Positions 32,138 through 39,634 of a DNA stretch of 64,000 bases are shown here, in pieces; the first letter of the stretch is position 1; every line of letters starts with the position of its first letter. The notes under the pieces are model-generated. The model ran no database searches, had not been told where the DNA came from, and saw only the letters and a program-made list of their open reading frames with translations. This DNA is from Streptomyces filipinensis. GTDB taxonomy: Bacteria; Actinomycetota; Actinomycetes; Streptomycetales; Streptomycetaceae. The translations under genes were made by a program, and so were the position numbers. The stretch spans positions 1 through 64,000 of the forward strand of contig NZ_BMTD01000022.1 of the NCBI RefSeq assembly GCF_014649495.1, read 5' to 3'.

Positions 32138-32536
32138 TCAGTCTTCCGTACCCGCGCCGTCCGCGTGCGGGACGTCGAGCAGTGCCCTCAGGACTTCTTC
32201 GTCGCCCGGCGGCAGGGCGGTGACGAAACTCGCCAGGACGGCCTCGCGGTCCCGTTCGCCGTCCAGCAGGCGGCGCATGCGCAGGGCGGCGAGCCGGGCG
32301 ACGTCGCCCGTCGGCGTCCACCGGAAGGAGCGGCCGTGCCGTTCGCGGGCGACGACGTCCTTGGCGAGCAGCCGGGTGAGGATGGTGACGACGGTGGTGT
32401 GGGCGAGGTCGCCGCCGAGGTGCTGCCGCACCCAGGCCGCGGTGACCGGTCCGTCCGCCTCGCGCAGTGCGCCGAGGACCTGGCCCTCCAGCTCGCCCTG
32501 CCCGCGCCGCCGGCCCCGGCCGTCTTCCCGCACCAT
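32138..32536 (-). CDS. BlaI/MecI/CopY-family repressor
   Basis: The 132-residue protein has the BlaI winged-helix domain: LEGQVLGALREADGPVTAAW, VRQHLGGDLAHTTVVTILTR, LLAKDVVARERHGRSFRWTP. A short dimerisation tail follows (RMRRLLDGERDREAVLASFV). It is first in an operon with the M56 peptidase (6-base gap), the usual sensor-repressor arrangement. In Streptomyces such pairs often control genes for copper, cell-wall or redox stress. The truncated PepSY protein immediately upstream is a hint of what was once controlled. Confidence 0.9.
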   Translation of the reverse strand: MVREDGRGRRRGQGELEGQVLGALREADGPVTAAWVRQHLGGDLAHTTVVTILTRLLAKDVVARERHGRSFRWTPTGDVARLAALRMRRLLDGERDREAVLASFVTALPPGDEEVLRALLDVPHADGAGTED

Positions 32537-32577
32537 CTCCGTCTCCCTCCGGCGTCGGCGTGTCGGACCACGCTACT

Positions 32578-33180
32578 TCATGCCGGGCGCACCCCCGTAG
32601 GTACGGCGACCGCGGCGAGGGCGATCTGGTTGACCGGACCGAGGCGAACACCGGTGTGCAGGTCGATGCCCCGGCGGGTGAGCTTGGCGAGCACCGGGTG
32701 GTCGGCGAACCGGAGTTCGTCGGTGACCTTGCCGGTGACGGGGTCGACGGCGACGGAGTCCTGCTTCTCCGGCCGGCTGCGCTGGATCTGCCGCACGACG
32801 TAGGCGCTGTGCGCGTCGGCGGGCGGCACGGTCTCCACCGGGTCGCCCAGGCCCGCGGTACGGGCCCCCGCGAGCACCTGGTCCAGGCCGGCACCGTGTC
32901 CAGGGGCGCCACCGGGGCCGGCCGCCGTGCCGTGGCCCGCGTGCTCGCCGCCGGTCGTGGACGCCGAGACGGACGGGGTGGCCCGGCCCGGCGAGGTGCG
33001 CAGCTCGTCGATGTGCGCACCGGCGTACGCCGACCAGGTCAGCCCGGTCGCCGACAGGAAGAGGAACCCGGCGGCGGTCCACACCCCGACCGTGCTGTGC
33101 AGTCCGAGGGTGCGGCGCCGGCCGCCGGTCCCGCGGACCCTGCGCAGGGCGCGGCGGCGGGAGGGGGGGGCGGGGGCGCG
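32578..33180 (-). pseudogene. truncated PepSY-associated TM protein
   Basis: The frame encodes the third quarter of a PepSY-associated membrane protein: RRTLGLHSTVGVWTAAGFLF, LSATGLTWSAYAGAHIDELR, a His/Gly-rich periplasmic stretch, VAVDPVTGKVTDELRFADHP, LAKLTRRGIDLHTGVRLGPV and NQIALAAVAV. It then breaks off to TGVRPA and TGA. Full-length relatives have about 450-500 residues with four membrane helices; here the first two helices and the last are missing. A poly-C patch near 33160 marks the left boundary of similarity. The frame stays open to about 33303 without recognisable protein. Relatives are linked to iron/copper uptake. Confidence 0.6.
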
Positions 33181-33282
33181 AGCGGGGACCGTCCAGTAGT
33201 CGACCGCCAAGGGACGGAGTTCCCCGGGGTGTTGGTGACCTGTGCCACAGGAGGTGCCGGGAGGGCGTGGCATGCTGACGCG

Positions 33283-33927
33283 ATGGCACCTCCCCGTGAT
33301 CACTCACCGCTCGCCGAGCGGGTCGAGGAACTCCTCGCCGCCGGCGGCCCCCTGCCCATCGTCGCCGCCGGGCAGCCGGTGCTGCGGCGCGGCACCGAGC
33401 CGTACGACGGCCAGCTCGGCCCCGCCCTGCTCGCCCGCTTCATCGAGGCCCTGCGCGCCACCATGCACGCCGCGCCCGGGGTGGGCCTCGCCGCCCCGCA
33501 GGTCGGTGTGCCCCTGCGGATCGCGGTGATCGAGGATCCGGCGCCGGTGCCGGAGGAGGTCGCGGTGGCCCGGGGCCGGGTTCCGCAGCCGTTCCGTGTC
33601 CTGGTCAACCCGGTGTACGAGCCCGTCGGCACCGCGCGCGTCGCGTTCTTCGAGGGCTGTCTGAGCGTGCCGGGCTGGCAGGCGGTGGTGGCCCGGCACG
33701 CCGAGGTGCGGCTGCGCGGCGAGGACGAGCACGGCCGCGCGCTGGACGAGCTGTTCACCGGGTGGCCCGCCCGGATCGTCCAGCACGAGACGGACCACCT
33801 GGAGGGCACGCTCTACCTGGACCGCGCCGAGCCGCGCTCCCTGTCCACGAACGAGGCGGTGGCGGCCCTGTGGGCCCAGCCGACACCGCGGGCGGCGGCC
33901 GAGGCCCTCGGCTTCGAACTCCCCTGA
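33283..33927 (+). CDS. def: peptide deformylase
   Basis: The 214-residue protein carries all three deformylase motifs in order: GVGLAAPQVG (motif 1), EGCLSVPGW (motif 2, metal-binding Cys) and IVQHETDHLEGTLYLDR (motif 3, HExxH as HETDH). It removes the formyl group from the N-terminal methionine of nascent proteins, using Fe or Zn. Streptomycetes usually encode several deformylases; this one is longer at both ends and lies away from fmt, so it is probably an auxiliary copy. ATG 33283 has AGGAGG-like bases further upstream. Its stop is 8 bases from the convergent flavoprotein gene. Confidence 0.93.
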   Translation: MAPPRDHSPLAERVEELLAAGGPLPIVAAGQPVLRRGTEPYDGQLGPALLARFIEALRATMHAAPGVGLAAPQVGVPLRIAVIEDPAPVPEEVAVARGRVPQPFRVLVNPVYEPVGTARVAFFEGCLSVPGWQAVVARHAEVRLRGEDEHGRALDELFTGWPARIVQHETDHLEGTLYLDRAEPRSLSTNEAVAALWAQPTPRAAAEALGFELP

Positions 33928-33935
33928 TCGCGGGC

Positions 33936-35366
33936 TCAGTTGTCCCGGTAGGCCTCCAGCAGCCGCAGCCACACCTCGCTCAGCGTCGGGTACGACGGGA
34001 CCGCGTGCCACAGCCGGCTGACCGGGACCCGGCCGGCGACGGCGACGGTCGCCGAGTGGACGAGTTCACCGACGCCGGGACCGACGAAGGTGACGCCGCG
34101 CAGGATCTCGTCCTCCAGGTCGACCACCATGCGGGCGCGCCCCTTGTAGCCGTCGCCGTACAGGCCGGCGCCCGCGACCGAGGAGAACTCGACGTCGACG
34201 GCGCGGACGCGGTGCCCGGCCTGTTCGGCCTCGGCGAGGGAGAGACCGACCGCGGCTGCCTCCGGGTCGGTGAACACGACCTGGGGTACGGCGTGGTGGT
34301 CGGCGGTGGCCACGTGGGCGCCCCAGGACTCGTCCAGCACGGGGTCGCCGGCCGCCCGGGCGGCGATGGCGGCACCGGCGATGCGGGCCTGGTACTTGCC
34401 CTGGTGGGTGAGCAGGGCCCGGTGGTTGACGTCGCCGACGGCGTACAGCCAGTCGGTGCCGGTGACGCGGAGGGTGTCGTCGACGTCCAGCCAGGAGCCG
34501 GGTTCCCGGCCGACGGTGTCCAGGCCGATGTCGTCGGTGTGCGGGACGCGCCCCGTGGCGAAGAGGATCTCGTCGGCCTCGATCCGGTCGCCGGCGGAGG
34601 TGACGGCGACGACGCTGCCGTTCTCACGGCTGACGGACTCCACGGAGGTGCCGGTGCGGATGTCGGCGCCCGCGTCGGCGAGCGCCTCGGCGACCAGTTC
34701 CCCGGCGAACGGCTCCATCCGGTTCAGCAGGCCCTTGCCGCGCACCAGCAGGGTGACCCGGGACCCGAGGGCCTGCCAGGCGGTGGCCATCTCGGTGGCG
34801 ACGACACCGCCGCCGACGACGATCAGCCGGCCGGGCGCGGCCTTGGCACTGGTGGCCTCGCGGCTGGTCCAGGGCCTCACCTCGGCGAGGCCGGGCAGGT
34901 CGGGGAGCTGGGCGCGGGTGCCGGTGGAGACGGCGACGGCGTGCCGGGCGGTGAGGGTCGTGACCGTTCCGTCGGGGGCGGTCACGGTCACCGTACGGGG
35001 TCCGGCGAGGCGGCCGTGGCCGCGGTAGAGGTCGGCGCCGGTGCCCTCCAGCCAGGCGACCTGACCGTCGTCCTTCCAGTGGGAGGTGTACTCGTCCCGG
35101 CGGGCGAGGACGGCCGTGGTGTCGAGCGGGCTCTGGACGGCCCGGGCCAGGCCGGGCAGGCGGCGCGCGTCGGCCTGGGCGATGACCGGCCTGAGCAGGG
35201 CCTTGCTGGGCATGCACGCCCAGTAGGAGCACTCGCCGCCGAGCAGTTCGCTCTCCACGACCGCGGTGCTGAGTCCGGCCGCGCGGGTCCGGTCGGCGAC
35301 GTTCTCCCCCACGGGTCCGCCCCCGATCACCACGACGTCGTACGCGATGGTTTCCGTTTCCGTCAT
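33936..35366 (-). CDS. class I pyridine-nucleotide-disulfide oxidoreductase
   Basis: The 476-residue protein has N-terminal FAD motif YDVVVIGGGPVGENVADRTR and a redox pair in LLGGECSYWACMPSKALLRP (CxxxxC, as in lipoamide dehydrogenase and mercuric reductase). The NAD(P) motif is RLIVVGGGVVATEMATAWQA, the second FAD contact is WLYAVGDVN, and the dimerisation domain carries FTDPEAAAVGLSLAEAEQAG. The C-terminal His-Glu active pair of lipoamide dehydrogenase is replaced by HAVPSYPTLSEVW, with HxxPSxPTxSE retained only in part. It is divergent from a thioredoxin gene 119 bases away, which suggests a thiol-redox role. Confidence 0.88.
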   Translation of the reverse strand: MTETETIAYDVVVIGGGPVGENVADRTRAAGLSTAVVESELLGGECSYWACMPSKALLRPVIAQADARRLPGLARAVQSPLDTTAVLARRDEYTSHWKDDGQVAWLEGTGADLYRGHGRLAGPRTVTVTAPDGTVTTLTARHAVAVSTGTRAQLPDLPGLAEVRPWTSREATSAKAAPGRLIVVGGGVVATEMATAWQALGSRVTLLVRGKGLLNRMEPFAGELVAEALADAGADIRTGTSVESVSRENGSVVAVTSAGDRIEADEILFATGRVPHTDDIGLDTVGREPGSWLDVDDTLRVTGTDWLYAVGDVNHRALLTHQGKYQARIAGAAIAARAAGDPVLDESWGAHVATADHHAVPQVVFTDPEAAAVGLSLAEAEQAGHRVRAVDVEFSSVAGAGLYGDGYKGRARMVVDLEDEILRGVTFVGPGVGELVHSATVAVAGRVPVSRLWHAVPSYPTLSEVWLRLLEAYRDN

Positions 35367-35485
35367 GGGGTCAGTCTGGTGGGTGGTGTGCGCTACGGCC
35401 ACACGGGTAGGGGCGCGGAATACGTCGCCGGGTGACCGTGTTGTGCCCACGGCTTCGCCCGCACCTAGGAACGAGGGAGCACGCC

Positions 35486-35863
35486 ATGAGCAGCAGCACC
35501 GTGGAGCTGACCAAGGAGAACTTCGACCAGACCGTCACGGAGAACGAGTTCGTTCTCATCGACTTCTGGGCGGAGTGGTGCGGGCCCTGCCGGCAGTTCG
35601 CCCCCGTGTACGAGAAGGCTGCCGAGGCCAATCCCGACCTGGTGTTCGGCAAGGTGGACACCGAGGCGCAGCCCGAGCTGGCCGCGGCCTTCGGCATCCA
35701 GTCCATTCCGACGCTGATGATCGTCCGTGACAAGGTCGCCGTCTACGCCCAGCCGGGCGCCCTTCCCGAGCCCGCCCTGGCGGACATCATCGGGCAGGCC
35801 CGGAACCTGGACATGGACGAGGTCCGCAAGAGCATCGCCGCCCAGCAGGGCGACGCCGGGTAA
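35486..35863 (+). CDS. trxA: thioredoxin
   Basis: The 125-residue protein has the full thioredoxin fold with active site FWAEWCGPCRQFAPVYEKAA and cis-proline segment IQSIPTLMIVRDK. It reduces protein disulfides in the cytoplasm. A C-terminal extension (NLDMDEVRKSIAAQQGDAG) of about 15 residues beyond the fold is typical of actinobacterial paralogues of TrxA. ATG 35486 follows GGGAG. It is divergent from a disulfide oxidoreductase gene. It may be one of several thioredoxins in the genome. Confidence 0.93.
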   Translation: MSSSTVELTKENFDQTVTENEFVLIDFWAEWCGPCRQFAPVYEKAAEANPDLVFGKVDTEAQPELAAAFGIQSIPTLMIVRDKVAVYAQPGALPEPALADIIGQARNLDMDEVRKSIAAQQGDAG

Positions 35864-35904
35864 CACTCCCGAGGGCTTCACCGGGTGACCGCGGGGCGTC
35901 GGCC

Positions 35905-36906
35905 TCAGCTGGACTCGCGGCGGATCACCGAGGCACCCAGAACCTTGTGGACCTCCGGCTCGCCACCGGGGTTCCGCACCGCCCGGTCGACCAGTTCGGC
36001 GAGGTCACGGCCCGAGGGCAGGTCGATGTGGACCGTGCTCAGGCGGGGCCGCAGCAGCCGGCCGAGCATCAGGTCGTCGGCGCCGATCACGGCCACGTCC
36101 TCGGGGACGCGCACACCCTCGTCCTGCAGGGCGCGCATCAGCAGCATCGCGTACTCGTCGTTGTAGGCGAACACCGCGTCCAGGCCCGACTCCCGCCACT
36201 GTGAGGCGAGTTGTGCGGCCGCTTCCTCCGTGTACGCGAGCGGCAGCTCCGTCACGACGGCGTCCGTGCCCCGCAGTGCCTGGCGCGCTCCGGCGAGCCG
36301 GGGCCGGGAGTACACCTCCAGACCGGGTTCCTCGGGCACCACGACGCCGATCCGGCGCCGGCCTTGGGCGTACAGGTGGGCGGCCGCGCTCTGACCGACG
36401 GTGCCGTGGTCCATCAGCAGGGCGTGCGCGCCCTCGACGCGTCCGGGGCCGAGCGTGACCACGGCTCGGGCACCGGAGCGTTTGAGGACGCCGACGCCCT
36501 GCGGCCCGAGTTCCGCGCCGGGGACCAGGACGCCGACCGGCCGCAACTCCGCCCAGGCGCGGGCGGCTTCGTCCCCCTGGAGGCCGACGGTGCCGTACTG
36601 CACGACGGTGTAGTCGAGCCGGCCGAGCGCCCACTGCAGCTCGCTGAGGAACCTGCTGTACAGGGGGCCCACGGGGATCGCCGGGGCGGGCATCAGGACC
36701 ATGCGGCTGTGCCCGGCGCGCAGGCTGCGGGCTGCGGCGTGGGGGACGTACCCCAGTTCCCGTGCGGCCTCGCGCACCCGCCGGCGCGTCGGTTCGCTGA
36801 TCCGTACGGCGCTGGTGTTGTTGAGGACGTAGGACACGGTCGCGCGCGAGACGCCGGCCAGGCGGGCCACATCGGCACTCGTGGGCGTGTTCGGTATCTG
36901 CACCAT
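35905..36906 (-). CDS. LacI-family transcriptional regulator
   Basis: The 333-residue protein has the LacI DNA-binding head (TSADVARLAGVSRATVSYVL, NNTSAVRISEPTRRRVREAA, RELGYVPHAAARSLRAG) and a periplasmic-binding-like effector domain (VVTLGPGRVEGAHALLMDHG, SLDAVFAYNDEYAML-like GLDAVFAYNDEYAMLLMRAL, VAVIGADDLMLGRLLRPRLS). Effector unknown. There is no sugar transporter nearby, so it is an orphan. ATG 36906 (GTG next) has GGAG 4 bases upstream. A CGAACGCGTTCG palindrome typical of LacI operators lies about 94 bases upstream. Confidence 0.88.
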   Translation of the reverse strand: MVQIPNTPTSADVARLAGVSRATVSYVLNNTSAVRISEPTRRRVREAARELGYVPHAAARSLRAGHSRMVLMPAPAIPVGPLYSRFLSELQWALGRLDYTVVQYGTVGLQGDEAARAWAELRPVGVLVPGAELGPQGVGVLKRSGARAVVTLGPGRVEGAHALLMDHGTVGQSAAAHLYAQGRRRIGVVVPEEPGLEVYSRPRLAGARQALRGTDAVVTELPLAYTEEAAAQLASQWRESGLDAVFAYNDEYAMLLMRALQDEGVRVPEDVAVIGADDLMLGRLLRPRLSTVHIDLPSGRDLAELVDRAVRNPGGEPEVHKVLGASVIRRESS

Positions 36907-36999
36907 GACACTCCGCATCTTGGCAGAGGGGCGGAGGCCGGGAGCAGGCGGGGCAGCGTGGTTCATCATTCGACGAAATCCGGCCTTCCCGACCTGCGG

Positions 37000-37011
37000 C
37001 GAACGCGTTCG
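37000..37011 (-). promoter_or_regulatory. LacI-type palindrome upstream of the LacI gene
   Basis: CGAACGCGTTCG is a perfect 12-bp palindrome with the central CG of LacI-family operators. A partial second copy (GTCGCGAACG) follows directly. It lies in the 305-base gap (36907-37211) between the LacI and TetR genes, which holds no supportable gene. Autoregulation is likely but unproven. Confidence 0.55.
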
Positions 37012-37211
37012 TCGCGAACGTGGGGCGCGCGGCCAGGGCGATGGCCGACAGGTGCTGGTCACACATGGCGGGCAAGCCGGGGCGCTTGACGCGTGACGGT
37101 CGGTGGCGGGCCGGGGCGCGTGCGGATCAGGGGCCGGGGCTCGGCGAACCGGCAGACCCGGTGGCCGGTGCTCCGATGTCCCGGCGCCCGAGTGCTCCGG
37201 CGGCACGGCTT

Positions 37212-37874
37212 TCAGCGGGGCTGCGGGGTGCCGGTCACTCGGGCAACCAGGTCGCTCCAGCCGGCCTCCAGCCGTTCCATGGGCATGCCGCACTGCCTGG
37301 TGTGGTAGTGGATCAGCGCGGGGTCGAGCGAGGCCAGCAGCGTCTGGGCGAGCAGCTCGCAGTCGGCGTCCCGGACGATCTGCCGCAGCAGCATGACCAC
37401 GTGGGTGCGCAGGGCCTGGTGCGCCGGGTGGGAGAACCGGCGGGTCGGCTCCGTCAGGGCGGCGAGCTGCAGATCGAGCCGCTCGGCCGAGCGGTACAGC
37501 ACCGCCACACCGAACGCCCGCAGCCGCTCCAGGGGCGGCGCCCCGGGACCCAGCGGCGGGGGTCCGCCCAGGAAGTCGGCCTGCAGCTGCCGGTCGGAGT
37601 GGTCGAGCAGGGCCATCAGCAGCCCCGTGCGGTCACCGAAGCGCCGGAACACCGTCCCCTTGCCCACCTGGGCCGCGGCGGCCACCGCCTCCATGGTGAC
37701 CCCGGCCACCCCGTGCTCCGCGATCAGCCGGGCGGCGGCGTCCAGCAGCCGGGCCCGGTTGCGCGCCGCGTCGGCGCGCAGGCACGGTTCCTCGGGCGAC
37801 GGCCCGACCTCCAGCACTTGCGGCACGTCGACGGGCTCTCGAGACGGCGGGAAGGGCGGCAGGACGCTGGACAT
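37212..37874 (-). CDS. TetR-family regulator of the FMN reductase
   Basis: The 220-residue protein has a TetR helix-turn-helix at about residues 35-80 (NRARLLDAAARLIAEHGVAG, VTMEAVAAAAQVGKGTVFRR, FGDRTGLLMALLDH), preceded by a Pro-rich N-terminal tail. A helical ligand domain follows (DLQLAALTEPTRRFSHPAHQ, LRTHVVMLLRQIVRDADCEL). It is divergent from an FMN reductase gene, and two near-identical palindromes sit in the 116-base gap. It should repress both genes and release on a small, perhaps quinone-like, ligand. ATG 37874 was chosen for spacing. Confidence 0.9.
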   Translation of the reverse strand: MSSVLPPFPPSREPVDVPQVLEVGPSPEEPCLRADAARNRARLLDAAARLIAEHGVAGVTMEAVAAAAQVGKGTVFRRFGDRTGLLMALLDHSDRQLQADFLGGPPPLGPGAPPLERLRAFGVAVLYRSAERLDLQLAALTEPTRRFSHPAHQALRTHVVMLLRQIVRDADCELLAQTLLASLDPALIHYHTRQCGMPMERLEAGWSDLVARVTGTPQPR

Positions 37875-37905
37875 GAAGCCAGCGTAAAGCATCCGGAACA
37901 AAACT

Positions 37906-37917
37906 GGACCGCGGTCC
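37906..37917 (+). promoter_or_regulatory. TetR operator, left copy
   Basis: GGACCGCGGTCC is a perfect 12-bp palindrome. It differs from the right copy at one base (centre GC instead of CC) and lies 31 bases from the TetR start codon. Confidence 0.7.
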
Positions 37918-37939
37918 GTTTAGGGTGATACGAATTAAG

Positions 37940-37953
37940 CGGACCCCGGTCCG
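37940..37953 (+). promoter_or_regulatory. TetR operator, right copy
   Basis: CGGACCCCGGTCCG has 6-bp perfect arms around a 2-base centre. Its centre is 35 bases from that of the left copy, and it lies 37 bases upstream of the FMN reductase start. A candidate minus-10 (TAGGGT) lies between the copies. Confidence 0.7.
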
Positions 37954-37990
37954 GATCGTAACGGCGATGTTTCAGCCCTTTGGAGTTCTC

Positions 37991-38554
37991 ATGTCTGTTC
38001 GCATCCTCGCGCTCGTCGGCAGCCTCCGCGCCGGCTCGCACAACCGCCAGCTCGCCGAGGCCGCCGTCAAGCTCGCTCCCGAGGGCGCCGAGGTCGTGCT
38101 GTACGAGGGCCTGGCCGACGTCCCCTTCTACAACGAGGACATCGACGTCGAGGGCGGCGTGCCGGACGCCGCCGCCAAGCTGCGCGAGGCCGCGCAGGGC
38201 GCCGACGCCTTCCTGCTCTTCTCCCCCGAGTACAACGGCACCATCCCGGCCGTCCTGAAGAACGCCATCGACTGGCTGTCCCGCCCGTACGGCGCCGGCG
38301 CCTTCGGCGGCAAGCCCGTCGCCGTGATCGGCACCGCCTTCGGCCAGTACGGCGGTGTGTGGGCGCAGGACGACACCCGTAAGGCCGTGGGCATCGCCGG
38401 CGGCAAGGTGATCGAGGACATCAAGCTGTCCATCCCCGGCTCCGTGACCCGCTTCGCCGAGACCCACCCGGTGGACGACGCCGAGGTCGCCGCCCAGCTG
38501 ACCGAGGTCGTCGCCCGTCTGCACGGCAACGTGGGCGAGGCCACGGCCGCCTGA
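37991..38554 (+). CDS. NADPH-dependent FMN reductase / quinone reductase
   Basis: The 187-residue flavodoxin-like protein begins MSVRILALVGSLRAGSHNRQ (FMN phosphate loop GSLRxGSxN). It has FLLFSPEYNGTIPAVLKNAI (the SPEYNGxxPxxLKNAID signature) and GAFGGKPVAVIGTAFGQYGG. Family members (NADPH-dependent FMN reductase, ChrR/azoreductase-like) reduce FMN, quinones, chromate or azo compounds. Ribosome binding site TTTGGAG lies 5 bases before ATG 37991. It is repressed presumably by the divergent TetR protein, through two palindromes. A terminator hairpin follows. Confidence 0.92.
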   Translation: MSVRILALVGSLRAGSHNRQLAEAAVKLAPEGAEVVLYEGLADVPFYNEDIDVEGGVPDAAAKLREAAQGADAFLLFSPEYNGTIPAVLKNAIDWLSRPYGAGAFGGKPVAVIGTAFGQYGGVWAQDDTRKAVGIAGGKVIEDIKLSIPGSVTRFAETHPVDDAEVAAQLTEVVARLHGNVGEATAA

Positions 38555-38569
38555 CGCACATCACCGAGA

Positions 38570-38593
38570 AGGGGCCGGCTCCGTCCGGCCCCT
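38570..38593. terminator. hairpin terminator between convergent genes
   Basis: AGGGGCCGG (38570-38578), loop CTCCGT, CCGGCCCCT (38585-38593) is a perfect 9-bp stem followed by CTGCCTTTC. It lies between the FMN reductase stop and the end of the ArsR-like gene at 38601, so it can act in both directions. Confidence 0.75.
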
Positions 38594-38600
38594 CTGCCTT

Positions 38601-39578
38601 TCAGTCCGACACCAGCCGCTCGGCCAGCGCGCTGCGCCGGTACAGCACCCGGCGGCCGTCCCGGGCCCGTGTCACCAGACCGGTGGCGTCCAGGACCCGC
38701 AGGTGCTGCGAGACGGCGCTCGGGGTCACGCCGAGCCGACGGGCGAGTTCCACCGTGGGCAGGGGTTCCGCGAGCAGCCGTAGCAGGGTGGTCCGGGGCG
38801 CGCCCAGCAGGGCGGTGAGCGCGGAGCCGTCGGGCGCGGGCCGCGGTTCCCACAGGGTCGCCGTGCCCCGGCCCGGGTAGGCGAGCATCGGCGGCACCTC
38901 GGCGCTGATCGGGGGCGCCGGCTTGTGCGCGAACACGGACGGGACCAGCCGCAGCCCCCGCCCGGCGCCCTCCACCGCGTGCCGGCCGATCATCTTGTCG
39001 ACGGTCAGCACCCCGTTGCGCCAGTCGAGGTTCGGGTGCAGAGCGGAGAAGAGCGACCGCGCGCCGCCGGTGGCCAGCTGTCCCGCGCGGTGCGTGATGT
39101 CGGCCTCCAGGACCAGCCGGATCCGGGGCCAGTACGGCAGCAGGGTCCTCTGCCAGTAGCGGCGCAGCAACGAGCAGAGGGTGTCGAGGAGTTCGAGGAC
39201 AGGGCCGTCGCCGGGTTCGGCGGCCTGCCGCAGCACACCGGGGAGCGGGCGCGGGGCGTGCGCGGCGCACAGGTCGCGCCGTACGGTCTCCGGGGGCGTG
39301 GCCCGTACGACGGTCAGCTCCTCGTCGAGCGACGGCGCGGGGGCCGTGGGCCGGGGCGTCAGGAAGTCGGGCAGGGCGAGCGTCGGACCGACGAGGGCGG
39401 ACAGCAGGGGCAGATCGGCGGGGGCGAGGGCGGCGAGGGCGGTGCGGCGCCAGCCGCGGTGCAGGGGGTGCAGACCCGGGGCGCGCAGGACGCGCAGGCT
39501 CTCCATCAGTTCGCCGAGCGGGGAGATGGCGAACCGGGTGTCGGCGAGGTCGTCGACCCCGAGCCGGAAGCTGATCAT
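38601..39578 (-). CDS. ArsR-type winged-helix regulator with DUF5937-like N-terminus
   Basis: The 325-residue protein has a long N-terminal region of the actinobacterial DUF5937 type (ISFRLGVDDLADTRFAISPL, GELMESLRVLRAPGLHPLHR, LLPYWPRIRLVLEADITHRA). A C-terminal ArsR-like helix-turn-helix follows (TTLLRLLAEPLPTVELARRL, GVTPSAVSQHLRVLDATGLV, TRARDGRRVLYRRSALAERL). No metal-binding cysteine pair is visible. It is divergent from an MFS exporter (56-base gap), which it probably represses. Confidence 0.88.
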   Translation of the reverse strand: MISFRLGVDDLADTRFAISPLGELMESLRVLRAPGLHPLHRGWRRTALAALAPADLPLLSALVGPTLALPDFLTPRPTAPAPSLDEELTVVRATPPETVRRDLCAAHAPRPLPGVLRQAAEPGDGPVLELLDTLCSLLRRYWQRTLLPYWPRIRLVLEADITHRAGQLATGGARSLFSALHPNLDWRNGVLTVDKMIGRHAVEGAGRGLRLVPSVFAHKPAPPISAEVPPMLAYPGRGTATLWEPRPAPDGSALTALLGAPRTTLLRLLAEPLPTVELARRLGVTPSAVSQHLRVLDATGLVTRARDGRRVLYRRSALAERLVSD

Positions 39579-39634
39579 TTAGCCCCCGTCTACATCGTTC
39601 GCCAACGGCCCCCGCAGGGCGTGGACTTCGGGAC

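Noticed and set aside
31202-32536. Interpretation of the BlaI-M56 pair as a beta-lactam resistance locus
   Set aside because: There is no beta-lactamase or PBP2a-like gene nearby and the M56 protein lacks the penicillin-binding domain, so only a sensor-repressor role is supported.
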